Assembly (NCBI GenBank): GCA_960531495.1 | Contig: OY482852.1 | Span: 33,454,117 to 33,518,116 of the forward strand | Reading direction: 5' to 3' | Origin: Zeus faber | Taxonomy: Eukaryota; Chordata; Actinopteri; Zeiformes; Zeidae | Length of the DNA stretch: 64,000 nt | Part shown: piece by piece, positions 46,701 through 60,640 of the stretch | Position numbering within the stretch: position 1 is the first letter of the stretch | Layout: each line of letters starts with the position of its first letter | The notes under the pieces: generated by a model | What the model saw: only the letters and a program-made list of their open reading frames with translations | Database searches by the model: none | Told to the model about the DNA's origin: nothing | Translations under genes and position numbers: made by a program

Positions 46701-49700
46701 AATAGTTCATCATATTAATTAAATTTCTATGCTGTACTGCAGTATTCTGAATCATGCACCTACAAAGAGACAATGGTTCGGTGTTTCTCTAATTCAGCTA
46801 GACAGCAAACGGTCCAAAGTTCTGAAAATGATCATAACTCGAAAAATACATTTTATATGGGCCTAAAACTGGTTGGCAAACAACACTTTAGCAGCACATA
46901 CTAGTTTATCATTGTATTTAAACTGTCTGACACTGTCACATAGAGTAATGACTGAAGCGTTTAACCGTTCCGCCAAATCGACGTTAAAATCGGCTGAAAA
47001 TGCGTTTTTTCCCACGTGTAGACTTTGATGAAAATTATCAGAACTCGAAAAATACATTTTATATGGGCCTAAAACTGTTTGACAAACAACACTTTAGCAG
47101 CACATACTAGTTGATCATTGTATTTAAACTGTCTGACACTGTCACATAGAGTAAAGACTGAAGCGTTTAACCGTTCCACCAAATCGACGTTAAAATCGGC
47201 TTAAAATGCATTTTTTCCCACATGTGTAGACTTTGATGAAAATTATCAGAACTCGAAAAATACATTTTATATGGGCCTAAAACTGGTTGACAAACAACAC
47301 TTTAGCAGCACATACTAGTTCATCATTGTATTTAAACTGTCTGACACTGTCACATGGAGTAATGACTGAAGCGTTTAACCGATTCGCCTTTTCGACGTTT
47401 AAATCGACTGAAAATGTGTTTTTTCCCACATGTGTAGACTTTGATGAAAATTATCAGAACTCGAAAAATACATTTTATATGGGCCTAGAACTGGTTGACA
47501 AACAAGACTTTAGCAGCACATCCTAGTTTATCATTGTATTTAAACTGTCTGACACTGTCACATAGAGTAATGACTGAAGCGTTTAACCGTTCCACCAAAT
47601 CGACGTTAAAATCAGCTGAAAATGCATTTTTTCCCACATGTGTAGACTTTGATGAAAATTATCAGAACTCGAAAAATACATTTTATATGGGCCTAAAACT
47701 GGTTGACAAACAACACTTTAGCAGCACATACTAGTTTATCATTGTATTTAAACTGTCTTTGCGAAAGACTTAAGAAGCAAAATAATTGTTCCTCATATTA
47801 ATTAAAGTTATATGGTGTACTGCAGCATTCTGAATCATTCACCTACAAAGAGACAATGGTTCGGTGTTTCTCTAATTCAGCTCGACAGCAAATCGTCCAA
47901 AGTTCTGAAAATGATCATAACTCCACAAATACATGTTAGATGGGCCTAGAACTCTGTGAGAAACACTTAAGAAGCACATAATAGTTCATCATATTAATTA
48001 AATTTCTATGCTGTACTGCAGTATTCTGAATCATGCACCTACAAAGAGACAATGGTTCGGTGTTTCTCTAATTCAGCTAGACAGCAAACGGTCCAAAGTT
48101 CTGAAAATGATCATAACTCGAAAAATACATTTTATATGGGCCTAAAACTGGTTGGCAAACAAGACATTAGCAGCACATACTAGTTCATCATTGTATTTAA
48201 ACTGTCTTTCAGAAAGACTTAAGAAGCAAAATAATTGTTCCTCATATTAATTAAAGTTATATGGTGTACGGCAGCATCCTGAATCATTCACCTACAAAGA
48301 GACAATGGTTCGGTGTTTCTCTAATTCAGCTCGACAGCAAATCGTCCAAAGTTCTGAAAATGATCATAACTCGAAAAATACATTTTATAAGGGCCTAAAA
48401 CTGGCTGACAAACAACACTTTAGCAGCACATGCTAGTTTATCATTGTATTTAAACTGTCTGACACTGTCACATAGAGTAATGACTGAAGCGTTTAACCGT
48501 TCCACCAAATCGACGTTAAAATCAGCTGAAAATGCATTTTTTCCCACATGTGTAGACTTTGATGAAAATTATCAGAACTCGAAAAATACATTTTATATGG
48601 GCCTAAAACTGGTTGACAAACAACACTTTAGCAGCACATACTAGTTTATCATTGTATTTAAACTGTCTTTGCGAAAGACTTAAGAAGCAAAATAATTGTT
48701 CCTCATATTAATTAAAGTTTTATGGTGTACTGCAGCATTCTGAATCATTCACCTACAAAGAGACAATGGTTCGGTGTTTCTCAAATTCAGCTCGACAGCA
48801 AATCGTCCAAAGTTCTGAAAATGATCATAACTCCACAAATACATGTTAGATGGGCCTAGAACTCTGTGAGAAACACTTAAGAAGCACATAATAGTTCATC
48901 ATATTAATTAAATTTCTATGCTGTACTGCAGTATTATGAATCATGCACCTACAAAGAGACAATGGTTCGGTGTTTCTCTAATTCAGCTAGACAGCAAACG
49001 GTCCAAAGTTCTGAAAATGATCATAACTCGAAAAATACATTTTATATGGGCCTAAAACTGGTTGGCAAACAACACTTTAGCAGCACATACTAGTTTATCA
49101 TTGTATTTAAACTGTCTGACACTGTCACATAGAGTAATGACTGAAGCGTTTAACCGTTCCGCCAAATCGACGTTAAAATCGGCTGAAAATGCGTTTTTTC
49201 CCACGTGTAGACTTTGATGAAAATTATCAGAACTCGAAAAATACATTTTATATGGGCCTAAAACTGTTTGACAAACAACACTTTAGCAGCACATACTAGT
49301 TGATCATTGTATTTAAACTGTCTGACACTGTCACATAGAGTAATGACTGAAGCGTTTAACCGTTCCACCAAATCGACGTTAAAATCGGCTTAAAATGCAT
49401 TTTTTCCCACATGTGTAGACTTTGATGAAAATTATCAGAACTCGAAAAATACATTTTATATGGGCCTAAAACTGGTTGACAAACAACACTTTAGCAGCAC
49501 ATACTAGTTCATCATTGTATTTAAACTGTCTGACACTGTCACATGGAGTAATGACTGAAGCGTTTAACCGATTCGCCTTTTCGACGTTTAAATCGACTGA
49601 AAATGTGTTTTTTCCCACATGTGTAGACTTTGATGAAAATTATCAGAACTCGAAAAATACATTTTATATGGGCCTAGAACTGGTTGACAAACAAGACTTT

Positions 49701-49715
49701 AGCAGCACATACTAG
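43740..49715 (+). repeat. 2189-bp higher-order repeat, about 2.7 tandem copies
   Basis: Copies start near 43740, 45930 and 48119. Private variants recur at fixed spacing, such as CACATCCTAG, AAAATGTGTTTTTTCC and the H loop GCG. The first copy is 1 bp longer because of an extra A in the A-run near 44865. The third copy departs near 49700, where a different A type replaces the expected one. Confidence 0.85.
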
Positions 49716-50250
49716 TTTATCATTGTATTTAAACTGTCTGACACTGTCACATGGAGTAATGACTGAAGCGTTTAACCGATTCGCCTTTTCGACGTTTAAA
49801 TCGACTGAAAATGTGTTTTTTCCCACATGTGTAGACTTTGATGAAAATGATCAGAACTCGAAAAATACATTTTATATGGGCCTAGAACTGGTTGACAAAC
49901 AAGACTTTAGCAGCACATACTAGTTTATCATTGTATTTAAACTGTCTTTGAGAAAGACTTAAGAAGCACATAATAGTTCCTCATATTCATTAAAGTTATA
50001 TGGTGTACTGCAGCATTCTAAATCATGCGCCTACAAAGAGACAATGGTTCGGTGTTTCTCTAATTCAGCTAGACAGCAAACAGTCCAAAGTTCGGAAAAT
50101 GATCATAACTCGAAAAATACATTTTATATGGGCCTAAAACTGGTTGGCAAACAACACATTAGCAGCACATACTAGTTTATCATTGTATTTACACTTTCTG
50201 ACACTGTCACATAGAGTAATGACTGAAGCGTTCAACCGACTGAAGCGTTC

Positions 50251-50293
50251 AAAAAACGCATTTTCAGCCGATTTAAACGTCGAAAAAGCGAAT
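50251..50293 (-). other. 43-bp micro-inversion inside the right array
   Basis: The segment from AAAAAACGCATTTTC to GCGAAT is the reverse complement of the A interior that should stand here, with one mismatch. It is preceded by a local duplication of GACTGAAGCGTTC (50221 and 50238) and followed by a jump into B at GCCTAGAACTC (50294). All three features together suggest one template-switching event. Confidence 0.85.
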
Positions 50294-50936
50294 GCCTAGA
50301 ACTCTGTGAGAAACACTTAAGAAGCACATAATAGTTCATCATATTAATTAAATTTCTATGCTGTACTGCAGTATACTGAATCATGCACCTACAAGGAAAC
50401 AATTGTTCGGTGTTTCTCTAATTCAGCTAGACAGCAAATCGTCCAAAGTTCTGAAAATGATCATAACTTGAAAAATACATTTTATAAGGGCCTAAAACTG
50501 GCTGACAAACAAGACATAAGCAGCACATACTAGTTCATCATTGTATTTAAACTGTCTTTGAGAAAGACTTAAGAAGCAAAATAATTGTTCCTCATATTAA
50601 TTAAAGTTATATGGTGTACTGCAGCATTCTGAATCATTCACCTACAAAGAGACAATGGTTCGGTGTTTCTCTAATTCAGCTCGACAGCAAATCGTCCAAA
50701 GTTCTGAAAATGATCATAACTCCACAAATACATGTTAGATGGGCCTAGAACTCTGTGAGAAACACTTAAGAAGCACATAATAGTTCATCATATTAATTAA
50801 ATTTCTATGCTGTACTGCAGTATTCTGAATCATGCGCCTACAAAGAGACAATGGTTCGGTGTTTCTCTAATTCAGCTAGACAGCAAACGGTCCAAAGTTC
50901 GGAAAATGATCATAACTCGAAAAATACATTTTATAT

Positions 50937-51021
50937 GGGCCTAAAACTGGTTGACATACAACACACAGCAAATCGTCCAAAGTTCTGAAAATGATCATAA
51001 CTCGAAAAATACATTTTATAT
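50937..51021 (+). repeat. 85-bp mini-monomer
   Basis: Same A-head/B-tail junction as the unit at 43269, with the variant GACATACAACACACAG at the join. Confidence 0.8.
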
Positions 51022-51449
51022 GGGCCTAAAACTGTTTGACAAACAACACTTTAGCAGCACATACTAGTTTATCATTGTATTTAAACTGTCTGACACTGTC
51101 ACATAGAGTAATGACTGAAGCGTTTAACCGTTCCGCCAAATCGAAGTTAAAATCGGCTTGAAATGCATTTTTTCCCACATGTGTAGACTTTGATGAAAAT
51201 TATCAGAACTCGAAAAATACATTTTATATGGGCCTAAAACTGGTTGACAAACAAGACATTAGCAGCACATACTAGTTCATCATTGTATTTAAACTGTCTT
51301 TGAGAAAGACTTAAGAAGCAAAATAATTGTTCCTCATATTTATTTAAGTTATATGGTGTACGGCAGCATCCTGAATCATTCACCTACAAAGAGACAATGG
51401 TTCGGTGTTTCTCTAATTCAGCTCGACAGCAAATCGTCCAAAGTTCTGA

Positions 51450-54400
51450 AAATGATCATAACTCGAAAAATACATTTTATAAGGGCCTAAAACTGGCTGA
51501 CAAACAACACTTTAGCAGCACATACTAGTTTATCATTGTATTTACACTTTCTGACACTGTCACATAGAGTAATGACTGAAGCGTTCAACCGATTCGCCTT
51601 TTCGACGTTTAAATCGGCTGAAAATGCGTTTTTTCTCACGTGTAGACTTTGATGAAAATTATCAGAACTCGAAAAATACATTTTATTTGGGCCTAAAACT
51701 GGTTGACAAACAAGACTTTAGCAGCACATACTAGTTTATCATTGTATTTAAACTGTCTGACACTGTCACATAGAGTAATGACTGAAGTGTTTAACCGTTC
51801 CGCCAAATCGACGTTTAAATCGACTGAAAATGCGTTTTTTCCCACGTGTAGACTTTGATGAAAATTATCTGAACTCGAAAAATACATTTTATATGGGCCT
51901 AAAACTGGTTGACAAACAACACTTTAGCAGCACATACTAGTTTATCATTGTATTTAAACTTTCTGACACTGTCACATAGAGTAATGACTGAAGTGTTTAA
52001 CCGTTCCGCCAAATCGACGTTTAAATCGACTGAAAATGCGTTTTTTCCCACGTGTAGACTTTGATGAAAATTATCTGAACTCGAAAAATACATTTTATAT
52101 GGGCCTAAAACTGGTTGACAAACAAGACTTTAGCAGCACATACTAGTTCATCATTGTATTTAAACTGACTGACACTGTCACATAGAGTAATGACTGAAGC
52201 GTTTAACCGTTCCGCCAAATCGACGTTTAAATCGACTGAAAATGCGTTTTTTCCCACGTGTAGACATTGATGAAAATTATCATAACTCGAAAAATAAATT
52301 TTATATGGGCCTAAAACTGGTTGACAAACAAGACTTTAGCTGCACATACTAGTTTATCATTGTATTTAAACTGTCTGACACTGTCACATAGAGTAATGAC
52401 TGAAGCGTTTAACCGTTCCGCCAAATCGACGTTAAAATCGGCTGAAAATGCGTTTTTTCCCACGTGTAGACTTTGATGAAAATTATCAGAACTCGGAAAA
52501 TACATTTTATATGGGCCTAAAACTGTTTGACAAACAAGACTTTAGCAGCACATACTAGTTTATCATTGTATTTAAACTGTCTTTGAGAAAGACTTAAGAA
52601 GCACATAATAGTTCCTCATATTCATTAAAGTTATATGGTGTACTGCAGCATTCTAAATCATGCGCCTACAAAGAGACAATGGTTCAGTGTTTCTCTAATT
52701 CAGCTCGACAGCAAATCGTCCAAAGTTCTGAAAATGATCATAACTCCACAAATACATGTTAGATGGGCCTAGAACTCTGTGAGAAAAACTTAAGAAGCAC
52801 ATAATAGTTCATCAAATTAATTACATTTCTATGCTGTACTGCAGTATACTGAATCATGCACCTACAAAGAAACAATTGTTCGGTGTTTCTCTAATTCAGC
52901 TAGACAGCAAATCGTCCAAAGTTCTGAAAATGATCATAACTCGAAAAATACATTTTATATGGGCCTAAAACTGGCTGACAAACAACACTTTAGCAGCACA
53001 TACTAGTTTATCATTGTATTTACACTTTCTGACACTGTCACATAGAGTAATGACTGAAGCGTTCAACTGATTCGCCTTTTCGACGTTTAAATCGGCTGAA
53101 AATGCGTTTTTTCTCAAGTGTAGACTTTGATGAAAATTATCAGAACTCGAAAAATACATTTTATTTGGGCCTAAAACTGGTTGACAAACAAGACTTTAGC
53201 AGCACATACTAGTTTATCATTGTATTTAAACTGTCTGACACTGTCACATAGAGTAATGACTGAAGTGTTTAACCGTTCCGCCAAATCGACGTTTAAATCG
53301 ACTGAAAATGCGTTTTTTCCCACGTGTAGACTTTGATGAAAATTATCTGAACTCGAAAAATAAATTTTATATGGGCCTAAAACTGGTTGACAAACAACAC
53401 TTTAGCAGCACATACTAGTTTATCATTGTATTTAAACTGTCTGACACTGTCACATAGAGTAATGACTGAAGTGTTTAACCGTTCCGCCAAATCGACGTTT
53501 AAATCGACTGAAAATGCGTTTTTTCCCACGTGTAGACTTTGATGAAAATTATCTGAACTCGAAAAATACATTTTATATGGGCCTAAAACTGGTTGACAAA
53601 AAAGAGTTTAGCAGCACATACTAGTTCATCATTTTATTTAAACTGACTGACACTGTCACATAGAGTAATGACTGAAGCGTTTAACCGTTCCGCCAAATCG
53701 ACGTTTAAATCGACTGAAAATGCGTTTTTTCCCACGTGTAGACATTGATGAAAATTATCATAACTCGAAAAATAAATTTTATATGGGCCTAAAACTGGTT
53801 GACAAACAAGACTTTAGCTGCACATACTAGTTTATCATTGTATTTAAACTGTCTGACACTGTCACATAGAGTAATGAGTGAAGCGTTTAACCGTTCCGCC
53901 AAATCGACGTTAAAATCGGCTGAAAATGCGTTTTTTCCCACGTGTAGACTTTGATGAAAATTATCAGAACTCGGAAAATACATTTTATATGGGCCTAAAA
54001 CTGTTTGACAAACAACACTTTAGCAGCACATACTAGTTGATCATTGTATTTAAACTGTCTGACACTGTCACATAGAGTAATGACTGAAGCGTTTAACCGT
54101 TCCACCAAATCGACGTTAAAATCGGCTTAAAATGCATTTTTTCCCACATATGTAGACTTTGATGAAAATTATCAGAACTCGAAAAATACATTTTATATGG
54201 GCCTAAAACTGGTTGACAAACAACACTTTACCAGCACATACTAGTTCATCATTGTATTTAAACTGTCTGACACTGTCACATGGAGTAATGACTGAAGCGT
54301 TTAACCGATTCGCCTTTTCGACGTTTAAATCGACTGAAAATGCGTTTTTTCCCACATGTGTAGACTTTGATGAAAATTATCAGAACTCGAAAAATACATT

Positions 54401-56030
54401 TTATATGGGCCTAAAACTGGTTGACAAACAAGACTTTAGCTGCACATACTAGTTTATCATTGTATTTAAACTGTCTTTGAGAAAGACTTAAGAAGCAAAA
54501 TAATTGTTCCTCATATTAATTAAAGTTATATGGTGTACTGCAGCATTCTGAATCATTCACCTACAAAGAGACAATGGTTCGGTGTTTCTCTAATTCAGCT
54601 CGACAGCAAATCGTCCAAAGTTCTGAAAATGATCATAACTCCACAAATACATGTTAGATGGGCCTAGAACTCTGTGAGAAACACTTAAGAAGCACATAAT
54701 AGTTCATCAAATTAATTACATTTCTATGCTGTACTGCAGTATACTGAATCATGCACCTACAAAGAAACAATTGTTCGGTGTTTCTCTAATTCAGCTAGAC
54801 AGCAAATCGTCCAAAGTTCTGAAAATGATCATAACTCGAAAAATACATTTTATATGGGCCTAAAACTGGTTGACATACAACACACAGCAAATCGTCCAAA
54901 GTTCTGAAAATGATCATAACTCGAAAAATACATTTTATATGGGCCTAAAACTGTTTGACAAACAACACTTTAGCAGCACATACTAGTTTATCATTGTATT
55001 TAAACTGTCTGACACTGTCACATAGAGTAATGACTGAAGCGTTTAACCGTTCCGCCAAATCGACGTTAAAATCGGCTTAAAATGCATTTTTTCCCACATG
55101 TGTAGACTTTGATGAAAATTATCAGAACTCGAAAAATACATTTTATATGGGCCTAAAACTGGTTGACAAACAAGACATTAGCAGCACATACTAGTTCATC
55201 ATTGTATTTAAACTGTCTTTGAGAAAGACTTAAGAAGCAAAATAATTGTTCCTCATATTAATTAAAGTTATATGGTGTACGGCAGCATCCTGAATCATTC
55301 ACCTACAAAGAGACAATGGTTCGGTGTTTCTCTAATTCAGCTCGACAGCAAATCGTCCAAAGTTCTGAAAATGATCATAACTCGAAAAATACATTTTATA
55401 AGGGCCTAAAACTGGCTGACAAACAACACTTTAGCAGCACATACTAGTTTATCATTGTATTTAAACTGTCTGACACTGTCACATAGAGTAATGACTGAAG
55501 CGTTTAACCGTTCCACCAAATCGACGTTAAAATCAGCTGAAAATGCATTTTTTCCCACATGTGTAGACTTTGATGAAAATTATCAGAACTCGAAAAATAC
55601 ATTTTATATGGGCCTAAAACTGGTTGACAAACAAGACATAAGCAGCACATACTAGTTCATCATTGTATTTAAACTGTCTTTGAGAAAGACTTAAGAAGCA
55701 AAATAATTGTTCCTCATATTAATTTAAGTTATATGGTGTACTGCAGCATTCTGAATCATTCACCTACAAAGAGACAATGGTTCGGTGTTTCTCTAATTCA
55801 GCTCGACAGCAAATCGTCCAAAGTTCTGAAAATGATCATAACTCCACAAATACATGTTAGATGGGCCTAGAACTCTGTGAGAAACACTTAAGAAGCACAT
55901 AATAGTTCATCATATTAATTAAATTTCTATGCCGTACTGCAGTATTCTGAATCATGCGCCTACAAAGAGACAATGGTTCGGTGTTTCTCTAATTCAGCTA
56001 GACAGCAAACGGTCCAAAGTTCGGAAAATG
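51450..56030 (+). repeat. 4576-bp higher-order repeat, copy 1
   Basis: A block of about twenty monomers (A, B, H and one mini unit) recurring at offset 4576. Private variants recur exactly, for example GACAAAAAAGAG (53596), TTTATCAAATTAATTAC-like B units (52810) and TGAGTGAAGC (53874). Ends are approximate because neighbours are related satellite. Confidence 0.85.
54856..54940 (+). repeat. 85-bp mini-monomer
   Basis: Same junction and the same GACATAC variant as 50937. It lies inside the first copy of the 4576-bp higher-order repeat. Confidence 0.8.
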
Positions 56031-59000
56031 ATCATAACTCGAAAAATACATTTTATATGGGCCTAAAACTGGCTGACAAACAACACTTTAGCAGCACATA
56101 CTAGTTTATCATTGTATTTACACTTTCTGACACTGTCACATAGAGTAATGACTGAAGCGTTCAACCGATTCGCCTTTTCGACGTTTAAATCGGCTGAAAA
56201 TGCGTTTTTTCTCACGTGTAGACTTTGATGAAAATTATCAGAACTCGAAAAATACATTTTATTTGGGCCTAAAACTGGTTGACAAACAAGACTTTAGCAG
56301 CACATACTAGTTTATCATTGTATTTAAACTGTCTGACACTGTCACATAGAGTAATGACTGAAGTGTTTAACCGTTCCGCCAAATCGACGTTTAAATCGAC
56401 TGAAAATGCGTTTTTTCCCACGTGTAGACTTTGATGAAAATTATCTGAACTCGAAAAATACATTTTATATGGGCCTAAAACTGGTTGACAAACAACACTT
56501 TAGCAGCACATACTAGTTTATCATTGTATTTAAACTTTCTGACACTGTCACATAGAGTAATGACTGAAGTGTTTAACCGTTCCGCCAAATCGACGTTTAA
56601 ATCGACTGAAAATGCGTTTTTTCCCACGTGTAGACTTTGATGAAAATTATCTGAACTCGAAAAATACATTTTATATGGGCCTAAAACTGGTTGACAAACA
56701 AGACTTTAGCAGCACATACTAGTTCATCATTGTATTTAAACTGACTGACACTGTCACATAGAGTAATGACTGAAGCGTTTAACCGTTCCGCCAAATCGAC
56801 GTTTAAATCGACTGAAAATGCGTTTTTTCCCACGTGTAGACATTGATGAAAATTATCATAACTCGAAAAATAAATTTTATATGGGCCTAAAACTGGTTGA
56901 CAAACAAGACTTTAGCTGCACATACTAGTTTATCATTGTATTTAAACTGTCTGACACTGTCACATAGAGTAATGACTGAAGCGTTTAACCGTTCCGCCAA
57001 ATCGACGTTAAAATCGGCTGAAAATGCGTTTTTTCCCACGTGTAGACTTTGATGAAAATTATCAGAACTCGGAAAATACATTTTATATGGGCCTAAAACT
57101 GTTTGACAAACAAGACTTTAGCAGCACATACTAGTTTATCATTGTATTTAAACTGTCTTTGAGAAAGACTTAAGAAGCACATAATAGTTCCTCATATTCA
57201 TTAAAGTTATATGGTGTACTGCAGCATTCTAAATCATGCGCCTACAAAGAGACAATGGTTCAGTGTTTCTCTAATTCAGCTCGACAGCAAATCGTCCAAA
57301 GTTCTGAAAATGATCATAACTCCACAAATACATGTTAGATGGGCCTAGAACTCTGTGAGAAAAACTTAAGAAGCACATAATAGTTCATCAAATTAATTAC
57401 ATTTCTATGCTGTACTGCAGTATACTGAATCATGCACCTACAAAGAAACAATTGTTCGGTGTTTCTCTAATTCAGCTAGACAGCAAATCGTCCAAAGTTC
57501 TGAAAATGATCATAACTCGAAAAATACATTTTATATGGGCCTAAAACTGGCTGACAAACAACACTTTAGCAGCACATACTAGTTTATCATTGTATTTACA
57601 CTTTCTGACACTGTCACATAGAGTAATGACTGAAGCGTTCAACTGATTCGCCTTTTCGACGTTTAAATCGGCTGAAAATGCGTTTTTTCTCAAGTGTAGA
57701 CTTTGATGAAAATTATCAGAACTCGAAAAATACATTTTATTTGGGCCTAAAACTGGTTGACAAACAAGACTTTAGCAGCACATACTAGTTTATCATTGTA
57801 TTTAAACTGTCTGACACTGTCACATAGAGTAATGACTGAAGTGTTTAACCGTTCCGCCAAATCGACGTTTAAATCGACTGAAAATGCGTTTTTTCCCACG
57901 TGTAGACTTTGATGAAAATTATCTGAACTCGAAAAATAAATTTTATATGGGCCTAAAACTGGTTGACAAACAACACTTTAGCAGCACATACTAGTTTATC
58001 ATTGTATTTAAACTGTCTGACACTGTCACATAGAGTAATGACTGAAGTGTTTAACCGTTCCGCCAAATCGACGTTTAAATCGACTGAAAATGCGTTTTTT
58101 CCCACGTGTAGACTTTGATGAAAATTATCTGAACTCGAAAAATACATTTTATATGGGCCTAAAACTGGTTGACAAAAAAGAGTTTAGCAGCACATACTAG
58201 TTCATCATTTTATTTAAACTGACTGACACTGTCACATAGAGTAATGACTGAAGCGTTTAACCGTTCCGCCAAATCGACGTTTAAATCGACTGAAAATGCG
58301 TTTTTTCCCACGTGTAGACATTGATGAAAATTATCATAACTCGAAAAATAAATTTTATATGGGCCTAAAACTGGTTGACAAACAAGACTTTAGCTGCACA
58401 TACTAGTTTATCATTGTATTTAAACTGTCTGACACTGTCACATAGAGTAATGAGTGAAGCGTTTAACCGTTCCGCCAAATCGACGTTAAAATCGGCTGAA
58501 AATGCGTTTTTTCCCACGTGTAGACTTTGATGAAAATTATCAGAACTCGGAAAATACATTTTATATGGGCCTAAAACTGTTTGACAAACAACACTTTAGC
58601 AGCACATACTAGTTGATCATTGTATTTAAACTGTCTGACACTGTCACATAGAGTAATGACTGAAGCGTTTAACCGTTCCACCAAATCGACGTTAAAATCG
58701 GCTTAAAATGCATTTTTTCCCACATATGTAGACTTTGATGAAAATTATCAGAACTCGAAAAATACATTTTATATGGGCCTAAAACTGGTTGACAAACAAC
58801 ACTTTACCAGCACATACTAGTTCATCATTGTATTTAAACTGTCTGACACTGTCACATGGAGTAATGACTGAAGCGTTTAACCGATTCGCCTTTTCGACGT
58901 TTAAATCGACTGAAAATGCGTTTTTTCCCACATGTGTAGACTTTGATGAAAATTATCAGAACTCGAAAAATACATTTTATATGGGCCTAAAACTGGTTGA

Positions 59001-60640
59001 CAAACAAGACTTTAGCTGCACATACTAGTTTATCATTGTATTTAAACTGTCTTTGAGAAAGACTTAAGAAGCAAAATAATTGTTCCTCATATTAATTAAA
59101 GTTATATGGTGTACTGCAGCATTCTGAATCATTCACCTACAAAGAGACAATGGTTCGGTGTTTCTCTAATTCAGCTCGACAGCAAATCGTCCAAAGTTCT
59201 GAAAATGATCATAACTCCACAAATACATGTTAGATGGGCCTAGAACTCTGTGAGAAACACTTAAGAAGCACATAATAGTTCATCAAATTAATTACATTTC
59301 TATGCTGTACTGCAGTATACTGAATCATGCACCTACAAAGAAACAATTGTTCGGTGTTTCTCTAATTCAGCTAGACAGCAAATCGTCCAAAGTTCTGAAA
59401 ATGATCATAACTCGAAAAATACATTTTATATGGGCCTAAAACTGGTTGACATACAACACACAGCAAATCGTCCAAAGTTCTGAAAATGATCATAACTCGA
59501 AAAATACATTTTATATGGGCCTAAAACTGTTTGACAAACAACACTTTAGCAGCACATACTAGTTTATCATTGTATTTAAACTGTCTGACACTGTCACATA
59601 GAGTAATGACTGAAGCGTTTAACCGTTCCGCCAAATCGACGTTAAAATCGGCTTAAAATGCATTTTTTCCCACATGTGTAGACTTTGATGAAAATTATCA
59701 GAACTCGAAAAATACATTTTATATGGGCCTAAAACTGGTTGACAAACAAGACATTAGCAGCACATACTAGTTCATCATTGTATTTAAACTGTCTTTGAGA
59801 AAGACTTAAGAAGCAAAATAATTGTTCCTCATATTAATTAAAGTTATATGGTGTACGGCAGCATCCTGAATCATTCACCTACAAAGAGACAATGGTTCGG
59901 TGTTTCTCTAATTCAGCTCGACAGCAAATCGTCCAAAGTTCTGAAAATGATCATAACTCGAAAAATACATTTTATAAGGGCCTAAAACTGGCTGACAAAC
60001 AACACTTTAGCAGCACATACTAGTTTATCATTGTATTTAAACTGTCTGACACTGTCACATAGAGTAATGACTGAAGCGTTTAACCGTTCCACCAAATCGA
60101 CGTTAAAATCAGCTGAAAATGCATTTTTTCCCACATGTGTAGACTTTGATGAAAATTATCAGAACTCGAAAAATACATTTTATATGGGCCTAAAACTGGT
60201 TGACAAACAAGACATAAGCAGCACATACTAGTTCATCATTGTATTTAAACTGTCTTTGAGAAAGACTTAAGAAGCAAAATAATTGTTCCTCATATTAATT
60301 TAAGTTATATGGTGTACTGCAGCATTCTGAATCATTCACCTACAAAGAGACAATGGTTCGGTGTTTCTCTAATTCAGCTCGACAGCAAATCGTCCAAAGT
60401 TCTGAAAATGATCATAACTCCACAAATACATGTTAGATGGGCCTAGAACTCTGTGAGAAACACTTAAGAAGCACATAATAGTTCATCATATTAATTAAAT
60501 TTCTATGCCGTACTGCAGTATTCTGAATCATGCGCCTACAAAGAGACAATGGTTCGGTGTTTCTCTAATTCAGCTAGACAGCAAACGGTCCAAAGTTCGG
60601 AAAATGATCATAACTCGAAAAATACATTTTATATGGGCCT
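56031..60640 (+). repeat. 4576-bp higher-order repeat, copy 2
   Basis: Direct tandem copy of 51450-56030. At every position I compared the two copies read identically, including private variants. It ends near 60640, where GGCTGACAAAC of the first copy is replaced by GGTTGGCAAAC. Confidence 0.85.
59432..59516 (+). repeat. 85-bp mini-monomer
   Basis: Exact positional counterpart (offset 4576) of the unit at 54856, in the second copy of the higher-order repeat. Confidence 0.8.
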
